Below, piece by piece: positions 26,001-32,489 of a stretch of DNA of 64,000 bases. The notes under the pieces were generated by a model, which made no database searches, was not told the origin of the DNA, and saw nothing but the letters and a program-made list of their open reading frames with translations. Numbering within the stretch: the stretch's first letter is position 1; each line of letters begins with the position of its first letter. Source of the stretch: Sipunculus nudus. Taxonomy: Eukaryota > Annelida > Sipuncula > Golfingiida > Sipunculidae. A program made the translations under genes and the position numbers. Where the stretch lies: contig CM049313.1 of the NCBI GenBank assembly GCA_026874595.1, positions 32,732,008-32,796,007 on the forward strand. Reading direction: 5' to 3'.

Positions 26001-29000
26001 GTACGTAACAATGCAGAAATATGCATATACATAAATTTGTCTGCATGCTGATTCCTGACATGTTATGCCCCATATGAAATAAGTTTTTAAGTTTCATTTT
26101 AAATTATATTAGCATGAACAATAAAAAAGACATTCATTTGTGACATTGCATATTTTAACTGACATGAGAATAGCAATTTTGTAAGCTGGATTTCTAAGCT
26201 AAAGAAACTATAATTGCTCTTCCAGAAGAGACCAACTAGCAGCTGTGATGAGGTTGTGTTGACAAAGCGAGCACGAATTGCCCATGAGCCTTCTCACTCT
26301 AAGGAAAGCAAGTCATATCTAGTCAGCCAGCAGGAGACTGACTCCAGTCCCCCGTCTCCAGACCTTGAAGAAGCCCCAAGTCCTAATGCAGTGATTGGTA
26401 AACTACCATTTTATCTCTGTTTGGTGCTTAATAAGATATCACAAATCAGTCAAATTGGATAAATTTATTGAATTACATAGAGCCTTCATAGCAGTTTTCA
26501 CTTGGAAACCCCCCAGCTGGGCTAGAGGGCTTGGCTACAGAATCAGAGGTCTTGTAATCAGACTTCGGGTAATCATATTCAGTAAGGCCAGAAAAAAGGT
26601 ATGGTTCTCAGGTATTTTTTTTTTCACAAATCAGTGCGGGCGGGTGATATATTGTTTTTTTTTACCTTTTTTTTGTATGTTTCCAAAAAAATATATATCT
26701 GGCAAAAGCATGAAACTAACAAAATTTTTTTATTAAACAGTTTAAAGGCACTACATAACAAAGGAAATCTTATTAAAATTATATTATTTTATCTATTTGA
26801 AAGATCAAAATCAAAAATAAAATTTGTTGATGCCGGGGGTTAAAATTGATGCAGGCAGTGCCCTCAAGAACCATACCTTTTATTTTTTTTGCCTAATGGT
26901 AATCAATTACCTGGTACAAACGATTACATTTTGTAAGTAATCATAATCACAATCAATTACATTTATTTTTACAGCAATTACTTTCCCAGTGAAATATTAT
27001 CATGATAATTAGATATGATTACATTACTTTTGTATTTTCCAATTTTTAAACAGCTTCATTTAATATTTCCTTAAAACTTCTCTTTAATGTTCACTACTGT
27101 TGAAAAACTTCATTAGAAGTGAAGTATTTAGCTGTTGTTCTTCTGACAGCCATCAAATCACACTTAAGTAGTAGATGTATCTGATGGAAGCTACCTCGAT
27201 TGTGTGTGTAAGCATTCTGAGATGAAACAAGAGAGGAATAAATAAAAGCAGTTTTAAATCAGTATTGCAAAAGTGAAAGCTGTAGTGAGCCAGCAAGGTA
27301 CTATTCCCCTGCCAGTTACCTCCTGAGCAGATCACCTCAGTAGTATAAGCAAAGATTATAAAACCTAGTTATGATTAATATTCCATACATAACCATAAAC
27401 AGATACCTTTGTGCAACATCTTAACCAGATAAACAATAATATGTTAAGTAGCTTACTTGGCTTAAATGCGTATAACAGCAAATCATAGCTTAAATGATCA
27501 GTTTTTATATTTTAATGGATAAAATAAACAAGTGTGCCCCTATGTCTTCTTTTTACATGCATCCATACAGAATATAAAACAAAACTCACAAATTTAGGGA
27601 AACTAATATTTTATGCATCATATGCATTTAAATTAAGAGAAATGGAACTACACATGCTTAATAATATTGCGTGTAAAATCATAATATGTGGCAGACATAA
27701 TAATATTGTCAAATGGCTGTAACATTAGGATTTACATTTTCAGGTGCAAAAAGTACAATATTGGCAGTTATATATTAATTACTTGAACATCACCATAGTC
27801 GGGCCATGACCTCTTTGCTATTCAAATGATATATATAAAACGGTAATAATAGAATTTCTAGATATAAGTACATTTTACATTTGCTATAATTTTTACAAAT
27901 TCAGCTGAGCGCCATGACCCATGGGTCCCTTGTCACAGCTTTATGAATCAGGGTCTCATCATGTGATGAGTAAAGCCAGACCTCCAGGCCTTGTTCAGTG
28001 CATGCAGTCACAGTGTACCTGTACACATGATGGACCATTTAATTTCATGCCCTTGCTTAGAATCATGAAAGATGTCATGAACGGTTTCATGAATCTGGCA
28101 TACCTTGCTATATAATTATATTACTATACATTATTAGATCAAGCATTATTCTTTTTTATCACACTCTGCCTTGCTGGTTTGATATATTTGCAGTTTACAT
28201 AGAGCCTAATCTTGTTTTTACAGATGATCATTTTACTTTTTCAGACAAGAATTCCAACAATGTTGATCTCACCAGGTCTTCTGATGTTCCAGATTATGAG
28301 GAGTGAGTTTCTTTCACTGTTTTTACATTGTTCTAAAACATAGATTCATTCAAGATTTGTGTGTAGAATAAGTCCAAATTTTCCATATTCAGTGGCCCTT
28401 ATCAAAATTATCATGTCTGTCATCCAGTTTCTGTTTAAGTGGCAAATTCTGAGAAAAATCTGATGTCTCAACATACTGTGTATTCGGTAATTTATGCTTT
28501 TGAAACCTACAATGGTACACCTCTGTCCTGACATTATTTGTAAGAAGCTCTAAAAGGACACAGCACATAGCCACAAGCCTGTGTGTCACTGCTGGTGTTA
28601 TGCCTGTAGCCACAAGCCTGTGTGTCACTTCTGGTGTTATGTCTGTAGCCACAAGCCTGTTTGTCACTGTTGGTGTTATGTCTGTAGCCACAAGTCTGTG
28701 TGTCACTGCTGGTGTTATGTCTGTAGCCACAAGCCTGTGTCACCCCTGGTGTCTGGTCTATAGCTTAAAAAAATGAGTGTCACTGCTAGTGTCTGGTCTA
28801 TAGCCACAAGGTTGTGTGTCTCTGCTTGTGTCTGGTCTTTAGCACAAGCCTGTGAGTCATTGCTTATGTTAGGTCTTTAGCCATAAGCCTGTGTGTCATT
28901 GCTTATTTTAGGTCTTTAGCACAAGCCTGTTAGTCATTGCTTATGTAAGGTCTTAAGCCACAAGCCTGTGTGTCATTGCTTATGTTAAATCTTTAGCCAC

Positions 29001-31985
29001 AAGCCTGTGTGTCATTGCTTATTTTAGGTCTTTAGCACAAGCCAGTAAGTCATTGCTTATGTAAGATCTTAAGCCACAAGCCTGTGTGTCATTTCTTATG
29101 TTAGTTCTTTAGCCACAAGCCTGTGTGTCATTGCTTATTTTAGGTCTTTAGCACAAGCCTGTGAGTCATTGCTTATGTTAGGTCTTTAGCCATAAGCCTG
29201 TGTGTCATTGCTTATTTTAGGTCTTTAGCACAAGCCTGTAAGTCATTGCTTATGTAAGGTCTTAAGCCACAAGCCGGTGTGTCATTTCTTATGTTAGGTC
29301 TTTAGCCACAAGCCTGTGTGTCATTGCTTATTTTAGGTCTTTAGCACAAGCCTGTAAGTCATTGCTTATGTAAGGTCTTAAGCCACAAGCCGGTGTGTCA
29401 TTTCTTATATTAGGTCTTTAGCCACAAGCCTGTGTGTCATTGCTTATTTTAGGTCTTTAGCACAAGCCTGTGAGTCATTGCTTATGTTAGGTCTTTAGCC
29501 ATAAGCCTGTGTGTCATTGCTTATTTTAGGTCTTTAGCACAAGCCTGTAAGTCATTTCTTATGTTAGGTCTTCAGCAACAAGCCTGTGTGTCATTGCTTA
29601 TTTTAGGTCTTTAGCACAAGCCTGTAAGTCATTTCTTATGTTAGGTCTTTAGCCACAAGCCTGTGTGTCATTGCTTATTTTAGGTCTTTAGCACAAGCCT
29701 GTAAGTCATTGCTTATGTTAGGTCTTCAGCCACAAGCCTGTTCGTAATTACTTAGTCTCTGGTCTCAAATGCTGGACACATACTGGTAGTGAAGAGATCT
29801 GATGTTGTGTGTCTCATGATGACCTATTTCAGTTGGTATTTGCCTGTACATCTTGGTAAATATGGTAATAAGAATTCAGTACTTCTCTTTCTGAAACTGT
29901 TATTTAGTACAGTAGAACAGCAAATATCAGAACACCATTTATCCAAAAAATCATTCATAAAAAATAAAAATCAGAAAGCCCAGGCCGGGGTAATTAACCT
30001 ATACAAACAAAATGTTATAACAGATCATAACTGAGTAGCCGACCGCAGGTTGTATGTGTGATAAACTCAGCCTCGCCAATCCGTGTAGTCCTCGGCTCAG
30101 CTTGATCAGGATGGCTTTAAAGGATAGCTTTGATCTTCATCCTGGTAGTTGCCCAGGCCTTAAGTACAACGGTGGGCATTAATTGAATTTATATGTGCCT
30201 CACTCATTTACTCACAAAGTCTATATGGGAATTTTGATTAGCTAGAATCGCTGCTTACGACTGCAGTTGAGGAAGTCCAAACTTTTTATAAACCATGCTA
30301 GGAAGCTGACTAAACCATTGTGATAGTGAATGTCAACACGATTTACTGCTCATCCTGATTATTCTCCATATGAATTTTTTAAATACTGTTAACTCTTACT
30401 TGTCAATGGAGTCACATAAGCGCTATGTCCTGTCAGTTGATGACAAGCTGTTGATCCTTGCAACACTTGACACGGGTACCAAGCCAGCTGACCTCGCCAG
30501 AGAATTCAACGTTGAAAGATCTACGATCAGCGACATTTACGTTTTGTTTCATTTATTTGAAATAAAAATGTGTACATAAACTTGTTTACTTGTGCATTCA
30601 ACTGATCCTCTCGCTTGTCATTTAAAAAAAATACAGTACATGTATAAAGGTTCCCATAGTTGACCTATCTGCTGAGAGATGGCAGCACTTTCAAGGTCAT
30701 GGCAGGTTCTAGTTATCATGGCAGCCACCAGTGACATGATGTAGGTGCAATACCGATTGTTTCCAGCGCAGGGCTGTTCAGCAATAATTATATTATTATA
30801 TAATAATGTGTTCTATATGGTGAATTTATTAAATCAATCGAAAATGTTATCAGGGGCCAGCTTAATCAGTTTTGGTCAGTCAGAATCTGGTAATGTCCCG
30901 AACTAGGCAGTAGGCTTAATCACGTTGTTTCATAGAACAATTTCATGCGAAATTATTCATCTGAACAATTGTTCATCCGAACAAAAGGCTTGTCCCCCGA
31001 GGCTTTTGGATAATCAACGCTCTACTGTATCATTTTCAGGTTTATATTAAGCGGCAAAATGTTAACAGTGATTTATTTGTCTTACAGTGTTAATATGTTT
31101 GTTTTTTTGTGACCCAGCTGTTATAAGCCCATAACAAACTCTGAGCAGCGGCAGAAATACAAACAAGACTTCAACAGTGAGTACAATGAGTACAGGCGGC
31201 TGCACAGCAGTGTGGATAAGGTGGTCAAGCAGTTCCTCAACCTGGAGCGAATCCTTAAAGCACAACAAGAAGGCACACCAAGCTACGAGGTCAGCTTATT
31301 TTCTTTTCCACTCTGTTAGAATCTATCTGCAAGGCCTTTCTGCAAGCAAATAAGCAAAATGCTAATTTTGTTTAAAATATGGAATTTATTTTAAAGTATT
31401 TAGATATTCCCCAAAACTGGCAGATATGAATCATTGCTTCATCCATTAATAGTCAAAGACAGTTTCAGTTAGTGAAAGATTTTATGGGAGTATCAAACTT
31501 AAGGTTGAATGAATTCCCTTTGGATATACTTGTATGTACCTTTGAAACTATACTGGGTATATTAAATTTGTGGGTTTTTTAGCACAGCATTCTTATTGGT
31601 TTAAAAACAAGCTGTCTGGAAGATGAAGCGTTTATCTGTATCCATCCTTACCTTGTTATCAGTTAAGCTTGCTTGTGTCACTTGTGGTGTTCATCTACTG
31701 TAGACTGCAAGACTGCAAGCTTGAGTTAGAGTTAAAACAAACTAATGACACTCTTTTCATCACATGAAGTTGAATAAGCTGTAATGATAAGGCTGATAAT
31801 GCTGTATTTGCTACTTGTTACAGAGCACGAAGCATCAAATCTTTGAACAGTACAAACAGATAAAGAAGGACCAGGATTTCCTGGAGAATAAGAGGCGATG
31901 TGATTACCTTCATCAGAAACTCGGCCATATAAAGAAGCTCATCTTGGACTATGACAGGCTCCGAGTGGAGGGGGTTGTCTCATAG
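2009..31985 (+). CDS. ELL: ELL: RNA polymerase II elongation factor (5' end outside window), 11 exons seen
   Basis: ELL-family proteins raise the RNA polymerase II elongation rate in the nucleus as subunits of the super elongation complex (with P-TEFb, AFF, EAF and ENL/AF9 proteins) and the little elongation complex (family knowledge). The joined exons give 518 codons plus TAG, with all ten introns GT-AG and phase-consistent. Residues 1-~100 of the partial product match the N-terminal ELL domain (IQFTGSHG, GSFGCVKQ, ATDDSY). Residues ~219-297 match its second part (RDRVIHLLALRPYKKPEL, LLQQVA-like and DWP-Y motifs). Residues ~300-400 are a Ser/Pro-rich linker. Residues ~404-513 are the occludin/ELL domain (YKPITNSEQRQKYKQDFN, YLHQKLGHIKKLI.DYD). 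The first exon(s), probably 45-60 residues, lie upstream of position 1. Vertebrate ELL and ELL2 are about 620-640 residues, so the linker is shorter here. The single match does not distinguish ELL from ELL2; a single invertebrate ELL is expected. Introns total about 28 kb and are repeat-rich. Confidence 0.95.
2830..3770 (+). repeat. Hairpin-headed family A, long body of a composite element
   Basis: Starts with the degenerate A head (ctcagctac...actgagct) and a gtccgtctgtcc strip, then gggcataaatcata, 'gacctaga', 'ggaaacctgaaatta' and 'cttgtggcgc' landmarks shared with other A copies. Contains a run of 16-17 C near 3024-3041. It joins directly to the short A unit at 3771; the same junction occurs on the minus strand at 59025. 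Confidence 0.75.
3771..3969 (+). mobile_element. Short ~200-bp family A unit
   Basis: The 5' end agctcagctgactgcatac follows a T-run. The 3' end has tcagctgaatgcatgacc and a hairpin ending near ggccaattg|tt. A second copy, minus strand, is at 58832-59025 with a better-preserved 3' end. Confidence 0.75.
3980..4502 (+). mobile_element. Hairpin-headed family A element, internally deleted
   Basis: Head agctcggctgaccgtaagtc pairs with aactaagct; then gtctgtcgtccatccg; the 3' end has tcagctgagtgtcatgacc and the hairpin tgacctatgggtca, followed by cttgttt. Both ends are visible, so this is a complete but internally shortened copy. Confidence 0.8.
4503..5036. other. Unique intron sequence with no recognised feature
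   Basis: AT-rich ELL intron sequence. Contains several short CAGCTGA/GCCAGC strings near 4690-4800 that may be decayed family A ends, and the likely 3' UTR of the adjacent antisense LINE (4900-5036, A/T-rich). Confidence 0.5.
5037..6345 (-). pseudogene. L2/CR1-like LINE reverse-transcriptase remnant, antisense in ELL intron
   Basis: Read on the minus strand from 6345 down, frameshifted pieces follow the order of a non-LTR retrotransposon ORF2: a linker (DSKAIFTIVNNLLEK), a segment before the palm (LSEENIFQIL, DTFQTWLVKLCADVLIPIF), LKSATVTPILENSSLDAQVL, the palm (VPEGSVLGPLSFSIY, FYADDSQIY), a thumb piece (NADKTEFLIIG, ARNLWVVFDQ) and the C-terminal tail (SRAFSAVAPRLLYELPHAIR) ending at a stop near 5037. 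The FYADD catalytic motif is intact. About 130 residues before the tail are deleted, and several stops and frameshifts make it non-functional. The tail followed by AT-rich sequence fits an L2/CR1-type 3' end. Confidence 0.88.
6346..7606. other. Unique intron sequence
   Basis: AT-rich ELL intron DNA. I see no exon, RNA gene or recognisable repeat in it. Confidence 0.5.
7607..8568 (+). mobile_element. Hairpin-headed family LR, copy 1
   Basis: Follows a T-run. The head agccctcagcccttaggct folds with gatgggct, then a gtccgtccg strip. The body repeats a unit of ~250-300 bp (cttgtgag at 7683, 7933, 8224). The 3' end carries ggctgagggct, the exact inverse of the 5' agccctcagcc, then the stem-loop gtcagcttctgctgat and attccag|tt. 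Same design as the copy at 15204. Confidence 0.85.
8569..10640. other. Unique intron sequence
   Basis: ELL intron DNA without a supported feature. Two small overlapping ORFs at 9374-9650 have no recognisable domain and no coding character. Confidence 0.5.
10640..11200. repeat. ~145-bp degenerate tandem repeat, three units, with nuclear-receptor-like half-sites
   Basis: Three units begin with 'cttgtgga...ttttaagccaaacc', run through 'tttcatcttgcaca' and 'acccatggatgaa' and end in 'gaggtcatagggtcaaaggtcaag'-type sequence. The first unit contains AGGTCAAAGGTCA, a perfect DR1-type direct repeat; the others have gggtcaaaggtca. The end (gggatgctccgctttgcgg) looks like an element terminus. Confidence 0.7.
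11201..12171. other. Unique intron sequence
   Basis: No exon or element boundary recognised. Close to 12124-12170 is a run of alternating gtaat/attgc motifs (gattgcaatcgattacattt) that recurs near 26893-26960 and looks like a low-copy repeat. Confidence 0.45.
12172..12540 (+). repeat. Hairpin-headed family C, 3'-truncated
   Basis: Starts after a T-run with atgcccccgccac, which pairs with gtggccggggcat, then a gtcattccgtcattcc strip. No 3' end is present: the sequence runs into the family LR head at 12544. Confidence 0.7.
12544..12742 (+). repeat. Hairpin-headed family LR, 3'-truncated copy
   Basis: Head agccctccgcccataggct/gatgggct, then ctgtccggcgtctgtctg and the LR body 'accttgtgagcaggatatct', cut at 'gaccttgacccattttt', where a family A2 head begins. 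Confidence 0.8.
12743..13308 (+). repeat. Hairpin-headed family A2, fused to family D
   Basis: Head agctcagctgactgtaagtc with atctgagct, a long gtccgtctgtctgtccgtcc strip, and body landmarks (gttagatgtccctaaaatct, gggcccgaacataatg). It switches to family D sequence at about 13309 (aaattttgaaagcactgtgcgg). Confidence 0.8.
13309..14129. mobile_element. TIR DNA transposon copy 2 (family D), left end missing
   Basis: Matches the first copy from gaaagcactgtgcggttt to the right terminal repeat aagtggagattttacggta (14111-14129). The left terminal repeat is replaced by family A2. Differences include a second tgtggttttaagtggag near the right end. The ORF at 13747-13950 on the minus strand spans the part best conserved with copy 1. 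Confidence 0.75.
14130..15203. other. Unique intron sequence
   Basis: ELL intron DNA; small ORFs at 14640-15180 on both strands lack recognisable domains and splice context. Confidence 0.5.
15204..16239 (+). mobile_element. Hairpin-headed family LR, copy 2 (most complete)
   Basis: Head agccctcagcccatacgct/gatgggct, then gtccgtccggcctcc. Internal units begin at cttgtgag 15293, 15593 and 15895, a period of about 300 bp. The 3' end has ggctgagggct (inverse of the 5' end), the stem-loop gtcagcttctgctgat and attctag|tt, which matches a Helitron-style CTRR end followed by T. It ends about 78 bp before an ELL exon. Confidence 0.87.
16318..16445 (+). CDS. ELL: ELL exon, 128 bp
   Basis: It enters in phase 0 after tgtatttgcag and leaves with two bases (ag) before gtagga. 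The translation contains VIKVPGEISSDNPEGYRIFK and GDPKGSFGCVKQGRW, matching the family's NPQGSFDCIQQ region of the ELL domain. The preceding intron is 14.3 kb. A hairpin-headed repeat ends only about 78 bp upstream of the acceptor, so the branch point lies in a short unique strip. Confidence 0.93.
16446..17299. other. Unique intron sequence
   Basis: No recognised feature apart from a short triplication of 'tcaagaatcaaatttatttt' at 17026-17092. Confidence 0.5.
17300..17640 (+). pseudogene. mariner-type transposase C-terminal remnant
   Basis: In the frame of 17419-17601 the sequence reads DDIFLFPKFKGIMKGTCFEG, then TTELRGILEESFEHCTEAW and RRTENCFRL before a stop, followed by GNYCEGE. This matches the end of mariner-family transposases, where CDFFLFPKLKG contains the third catalytic Asp. 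Upstream, VQKNIAH and a frameshifted LAPG precede it. Only the last third survives, with frameshifts and no visible terminal repeats. Confidence 0.85.
17641..18189. other. Intron sequence between two transposon remnants
   Basis: AT-rich, no recognised feature. Confidence 0.45.
18190..20330 (+). pseudogene. RTE-like LINE ORF2 remnant, interrupted by a minisatellite
   Basis: Frameshifted pieces follow the order of a non-LTR retrotransposon reverse transcriptase whose end carries the PDTEVLSRA-type region (often auto-annotated in invertebrates as craniofacial development protein 2-like). In order: DLESQLVNLHLPA (18210), NFEKEWDHSGNIVHSAAL, WLNDSDEEIEALLADMHHLH (18340), MDGN...MDPRL and TKVKELVLTDSLF (18790-18870), LQAVDQ and DDEVNYRITKVSSAYCRL (19040-19150), RPVYNMHARLLNLLHLT (19235), the tandem PDTDVLSRA array (19321-19945), and RWSKMPDECVWRQLMYGE plus a degraded tail (19990-20300). 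The catalytic F-ADD site is degraded to FTND and most of the palm domain is deleted. Confidence 0.85.
19321..19945 (+). repeat. 25-26-bp minisatellite derived from LINE codons
   Basis: About two dozen units of the type agccagacactgatgttctg tccag, with variants tgatgttccatctgg, ttatgttctgtcc and tgatgttatatcc. One phase of the unit reads PDTDVLSRA, the conserved motif expected at this exact point of the surrounding LINE ORF. The array expanded in situ from the element's coding sequence. Confidence 0.92.
20331..21031. other. Unique intron sequence
   Basis: ELL intron DNA with no recognised feature before the exon at 21032. Confidence 0.5.
21032..21157 (+). CDS. ELL: ELL exon, 126 bp, donor is the first copy of a minisatellite
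   Basis: Starts after ttctgttacag; the leading t completes the agt codon split with the previous exon. It encodes GHNQLDVVGSLSHKISVQ, then ATDDSY and a charged helix (MRMEQVEEESKKS), aligned with the family's LDCLGSIQDKI and ATDDSYQKARQ segment. It ends in tcatg before gtaatt, leaving tg to join t of the next exon as a Cys codon. Reading past the donor in frame gives Trp then stop. The last ~10 exon bases and the donor are the seed of an 18-copy tandem array, so seventeen further potential donors follow. Confidence 0.93.
21151..21813 (+). repeat. 36-bp minisatellite, 18 copies, overlapping an ELL exon end
   Basis: The unit is tggtaattatatcctttaca followed by ccagatagaaaagtca. It begins in the last bases of the exon at 21157, so each unit carries a copy of aaaagtcatg|gtaatt. 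One site in the unit alternates t/c (acatcag/acaccag) in copies 1-9 and is almost all c in copies 10-18. Copy 9 has a small insertion (gtaataatatatcc). Thirty-six bp is 12 codons, so long repetitive open frames appear on both strands; they are artefacts. Confidence 0.95.
21814..22450. other. Unique intron sequence
   Basis: The first ~90 bp contain decayed array units (tcctttatatcagaaagac). The rest is AT-rich with no feature. Confidence 0.5.
22451..22804 (+). CDS. ELL: ELL exon, 354 bp, basic and Ser/Pro-rich linker
   Basis: The acceptor is cttgtattttaatag and the donor gtgagt. It begins with a basic stretch (ISRRVKKVVKNRVIAPA) equivalent to the family's GKKVQFRKPAPG segment, followed by low-complexity Ser/Thr/Pro sequence, and ends in NLPF plus a split Arg codon that leads into RDRV of the next exon. 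This is the longest coding exon and the least conserved. Confidence 0.9.
23028..23730 (+). repeat. Hairpin-headed family A2, long copy
   Basis: Head agctcagctgcctataagtc/aactgagct, then gtccgtcaaccatccgttaa; body landmarks gggcccgacataatgc, gagaattgctgaagctagag and 'tgaaatttgaaaccagttaatcaaaaactgtag'. No 3' hairpin end is visible. It lies in the ELL intron between 22804 and 24486. Confidence 0.82.
23810..24280 (+). repeat. Hairpin-headed family A2, 5'-truncated copy in tandem
   Basis: Starts inside the family body at caaaatttggcatac and follows it through 'atgagaattgctgaagctag' to 'aaaatcagtactttaaattt'. Two A2 copies thus lie head-to-tail with an ~80-bp spacer. Confidence 0.8.
24486..24556 (+). 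CDS. ELL: ELL exon, 71 bp, RDRVIHLLALRPYKK motif
   Basis: Acceptor tctttttcag, donor gtaagt; enters with one base (completing Arg) and leaves with one base (g). RDRVIHLLALRPYKKPEL is the most diagnostic ELL-family string in the window, nearly identical to vertebrate ELL at this point. Confidence 0.96.
24557..25328. other. ELL intron, no recognised feature
   Basis: Two overlapping small ORFs at 24968-25281 have no recognisable domain. The polypyrimidine tract of the next acceptor is at 25300-25328. Confidence 0.5.
25329..25491 (+). CDS. ELL: ELL exon, 163 bp
   Basis: Acceptor ccatttccag, donor gtctgt. It encodes DGIKDKDRNTLGRVLQQVAV followed by DNSYSLAKHLFNTVRQDWPA and LDRQTLKR, matching the family's DGL..ADKDALDGLLQQVA and KDWPGYSEGDQQLLKR helices. 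It ends with ag of a split Arg codon. Confidence 0.95.
25492..25859. other. ELL intron, no recognised feature
   Basis: Short AT-rich intron sequence; nothing beyond splice signals. Confidence 0.5.
25860..25962 (+). CDS. ELL: ELL exon, 103 bp, Ser-rich linker
   Basis: Acceptor actatgtttgtag, donor gtcaga. It encodes KMPCDALSSAGSSPALSLSP then CHSNSSQGSPTNSQ, a Ser/Pro-rich disordered segment with no conserved fold. Phase agreement on both sides (one base in, phase 0 out) supports it. It lies between the LKR helix and the basic linker, where ELL proteins have disordered sequence. Confidence 0.87.
26226..26397 (+). CDS. ELL: ELL exon, 172 bp, nuclear-localisation-like linker
   Basis: Acceptor attgctcttccag, donor gtaaac; phase 0 in, one base out. 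It encodes KRPTSSCDEVVLTKRARIAH, resembling the family's NKKPRISH basic motif and a plausible nuclear localisation signal, followed by an acidic Ser/Pro stretch (SSPPSPDLEEAPSPNAVI). Confidence 0.9.
26592..26884. mobile_element. MITE-like inverted-repeat element in ELL intron
   Basis: The left end carries aaaaaaggtatggttct; the right end carries agaaccatacctttta. Fourteen bases (aaaggtatggttct) are perfectly inverted. The ~290-bp AT-rich interior has no coding sequence. Superfamily unknown. Confidence 0.6.
26885..28244. other. ELL intron, mostly unique
   Basis: Starts with gtaatcaatta-type motifs (26893-26960) also seen near 12130. At 27780-27935 is a fragment ending in tcagctgagcgccatgaccc and atgggtcccttgt, a family A-type 3' terminus without its 5' part. 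No exon is visible. Confidence 0.5.
27903..27935 (+). repeat. Orphan family A 3' terminus
   Basis: cagctgagcgccatgaccca followed by tgggtcccttgt: the conserved inverse of the 5' head, the tgacccatgggtc palindrome and the cttgt end. Confidence 0.65.
28245..28302 (+). CDS. ELL: ELL exon, 58 bp
   Basis: Acceptor ttttactttttcag, donor gtgagt; two bases in and two out. It encodes KNSNNVDLTRSSDVPDYE plus the split Asp on each side. SSDVPDYE corresponds to the family's SETPDYL motif just before the occludin/ELL domain. It is a micro-sized exon but phases lock it to both neighbours. Confidence 0.9.
28556..29745 (+). repeat. 38-39-bp minisatellite, about 30 copies, with dimeric higher-order pattern
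   Basis: The unit is cacaagcctgtgtgtcactg ctggtgttatgtctgtagc in the first five copies and cacaagcctgtgtgtcattg cttattttaggtctttagc later. Later copies alternate a 39-bp 'gtgtgtcattgcttatttta' form with a 38-bp 'gtaagtcattgcttatgtaa' form, a ~77-bp dimer. It lies in the ELL intron before the occludin-domain exons. Its repetitive open frames are not genes. Confidence 0.93.
29911..31027 (+). mobile_element. Tigger/pogo-like element, mostly deleted
   Basis: Left end ta|cagtagaacagcaaat and right end gcgctctactg|ta are inverted (CAGTAGA and TCTACTG) and flanked by TA, the pogo/Tigger target. Internal sequence includes the transposase N-terminus at 30409-30540. It lies wholly inside an ELL intron, ending ~90 bp before the exon at 31118. 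Confidence 0.75.
30409..30579 (+). pseudogene. Tigger-like transposase N-terminal helix-turn-helix remnant
   Basis: From ATG at 30409: MESHKRYVLSVDDKLLILAT, LDTGTKPADLAREFNVERST, ISDIY. This is the CENP-B N-terminal/psq-type DNA-binding domain of pogo/Tigger transposases (KLKII..LE.G.S..DVA.EFG.S.STISDI). After IY the frame runs into unrelated residues and stops; the DDE catalytic region is absent. I prefer the internal ATG at 30409 to that at 30370 because family similarity begins there. Confidence 0.85.
31118..31289 (+). CDS. ELL: ELL exon, 172 bp, first half of occludin/ELL domain
   Basis: Acceptor tttttttgtgacccag, donor gtcagc. It encodes CYKPITNSEQRQKYKQDFNS then EYNEYRRLHSSVDKVVKQF and LERILKAQQEGTPSYE. 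The Y-P-I-S-EQRQ-YK-DFN-EY-EYR-LH pattern is the shared occludin/ELL coiled-coil signature. A Tigger-like element ends about 90 bp upstream of the acceptor. Confidence 0.96.
31290..31823. other. Last ELL intron, no recognised feature
   Basis: AT-rich, with normal donor and acceptor only. Confidence 0.5.
31824..31985 (+). CDS. ELL: ELL last coding exon, 162 bp with stop
   Basis: Acceptor ctacttgttacag; ends in TAG at 31983-31985. It encodes the helical end of the occludin/ELL domain (QIFEQYKQIKKDQDFLENKR, YLHQKLGHIKKLI, DYDRLR) and a short tail VEGVVS. The vertebrate tail beyond DYD is similarly short, so the C-terminus looks complete. Confidence 0.96.
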   Translation, partial: STKHQIFEQYKQIKKDQDFLENKRRCDYLHQKLGHIKKLILDYDRLRVEGVVS

Positions 31986-32470
31986 CAGTCTCCATGGTCA
32001 ATTTAATATAGGCAATTTTGTGAAATGTTGAGGACACTATCAGTTGCTGATTGTATGTGTACTGTCTTTCAAAGGCTCAGGATGTCTTGTCTGATGTTCT
32101 AGGTACAGCAGACTTATTTTATCAATTGTTTATTATCATTATTATTTGCTTTGATGGATGTAACCTTATTTTCTCATGCTAAGTAATTCTTTAAGAATTT
32201 CATGTGCACAGGAGAAGAGAGAGAAAGAGTGTCAGTTTGATGACACTGTTGACATCATGCACTACTTATTTTAATTTTCTGTCCCCACCTTGTTTGTTTA
32301 ACCTCCTGCATATCTTGGTATTTAGTATACCGAGTTTTAATGTTATGACAAATATATATATATATTCCTTACTACTATATCTATTTGTAGCATTATATCT
32401 GCTTTGGGTTATAATTATTTTATTTATGTTTCTTGCAACGTGATATATATATGACTACATCAAACCAGTG

Positions 32471-32476
32471 AATAAA
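32471..32476 (+). terminator. ELL: Candidate polyadenylation signal of ELL
   Basis: An AATAAA hexamer lies about 485 bp after the stop codon in AT-rich 3' sequence. Another AATAAA-like site near 34576 could give a longer 3' UTR. There is no transcript evidence. Confidence 0.4.
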
Positions 32477-32489
32477 GCATGCACACATT

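Noticed and set aside
26395-26843. Plus ORFs of 113 and 80 codons after the ELL exon at 26397
   Set aside because: They run through intron and the MITE-like element; low-complexity Phe/Lys composition reflects T- and A-runs.
28389-28763. Three repetitive frames over the first units of the 39-bp array
   Set aside because: Same cause: 39 bp is 13 codons. They lie in an ELL intron and lack any domain.
28556-29745. Possible CRISPR-like array
   Set aside because: Repeats are directly tandem without unique spacers, in an animal intron; it is a minisatellite.
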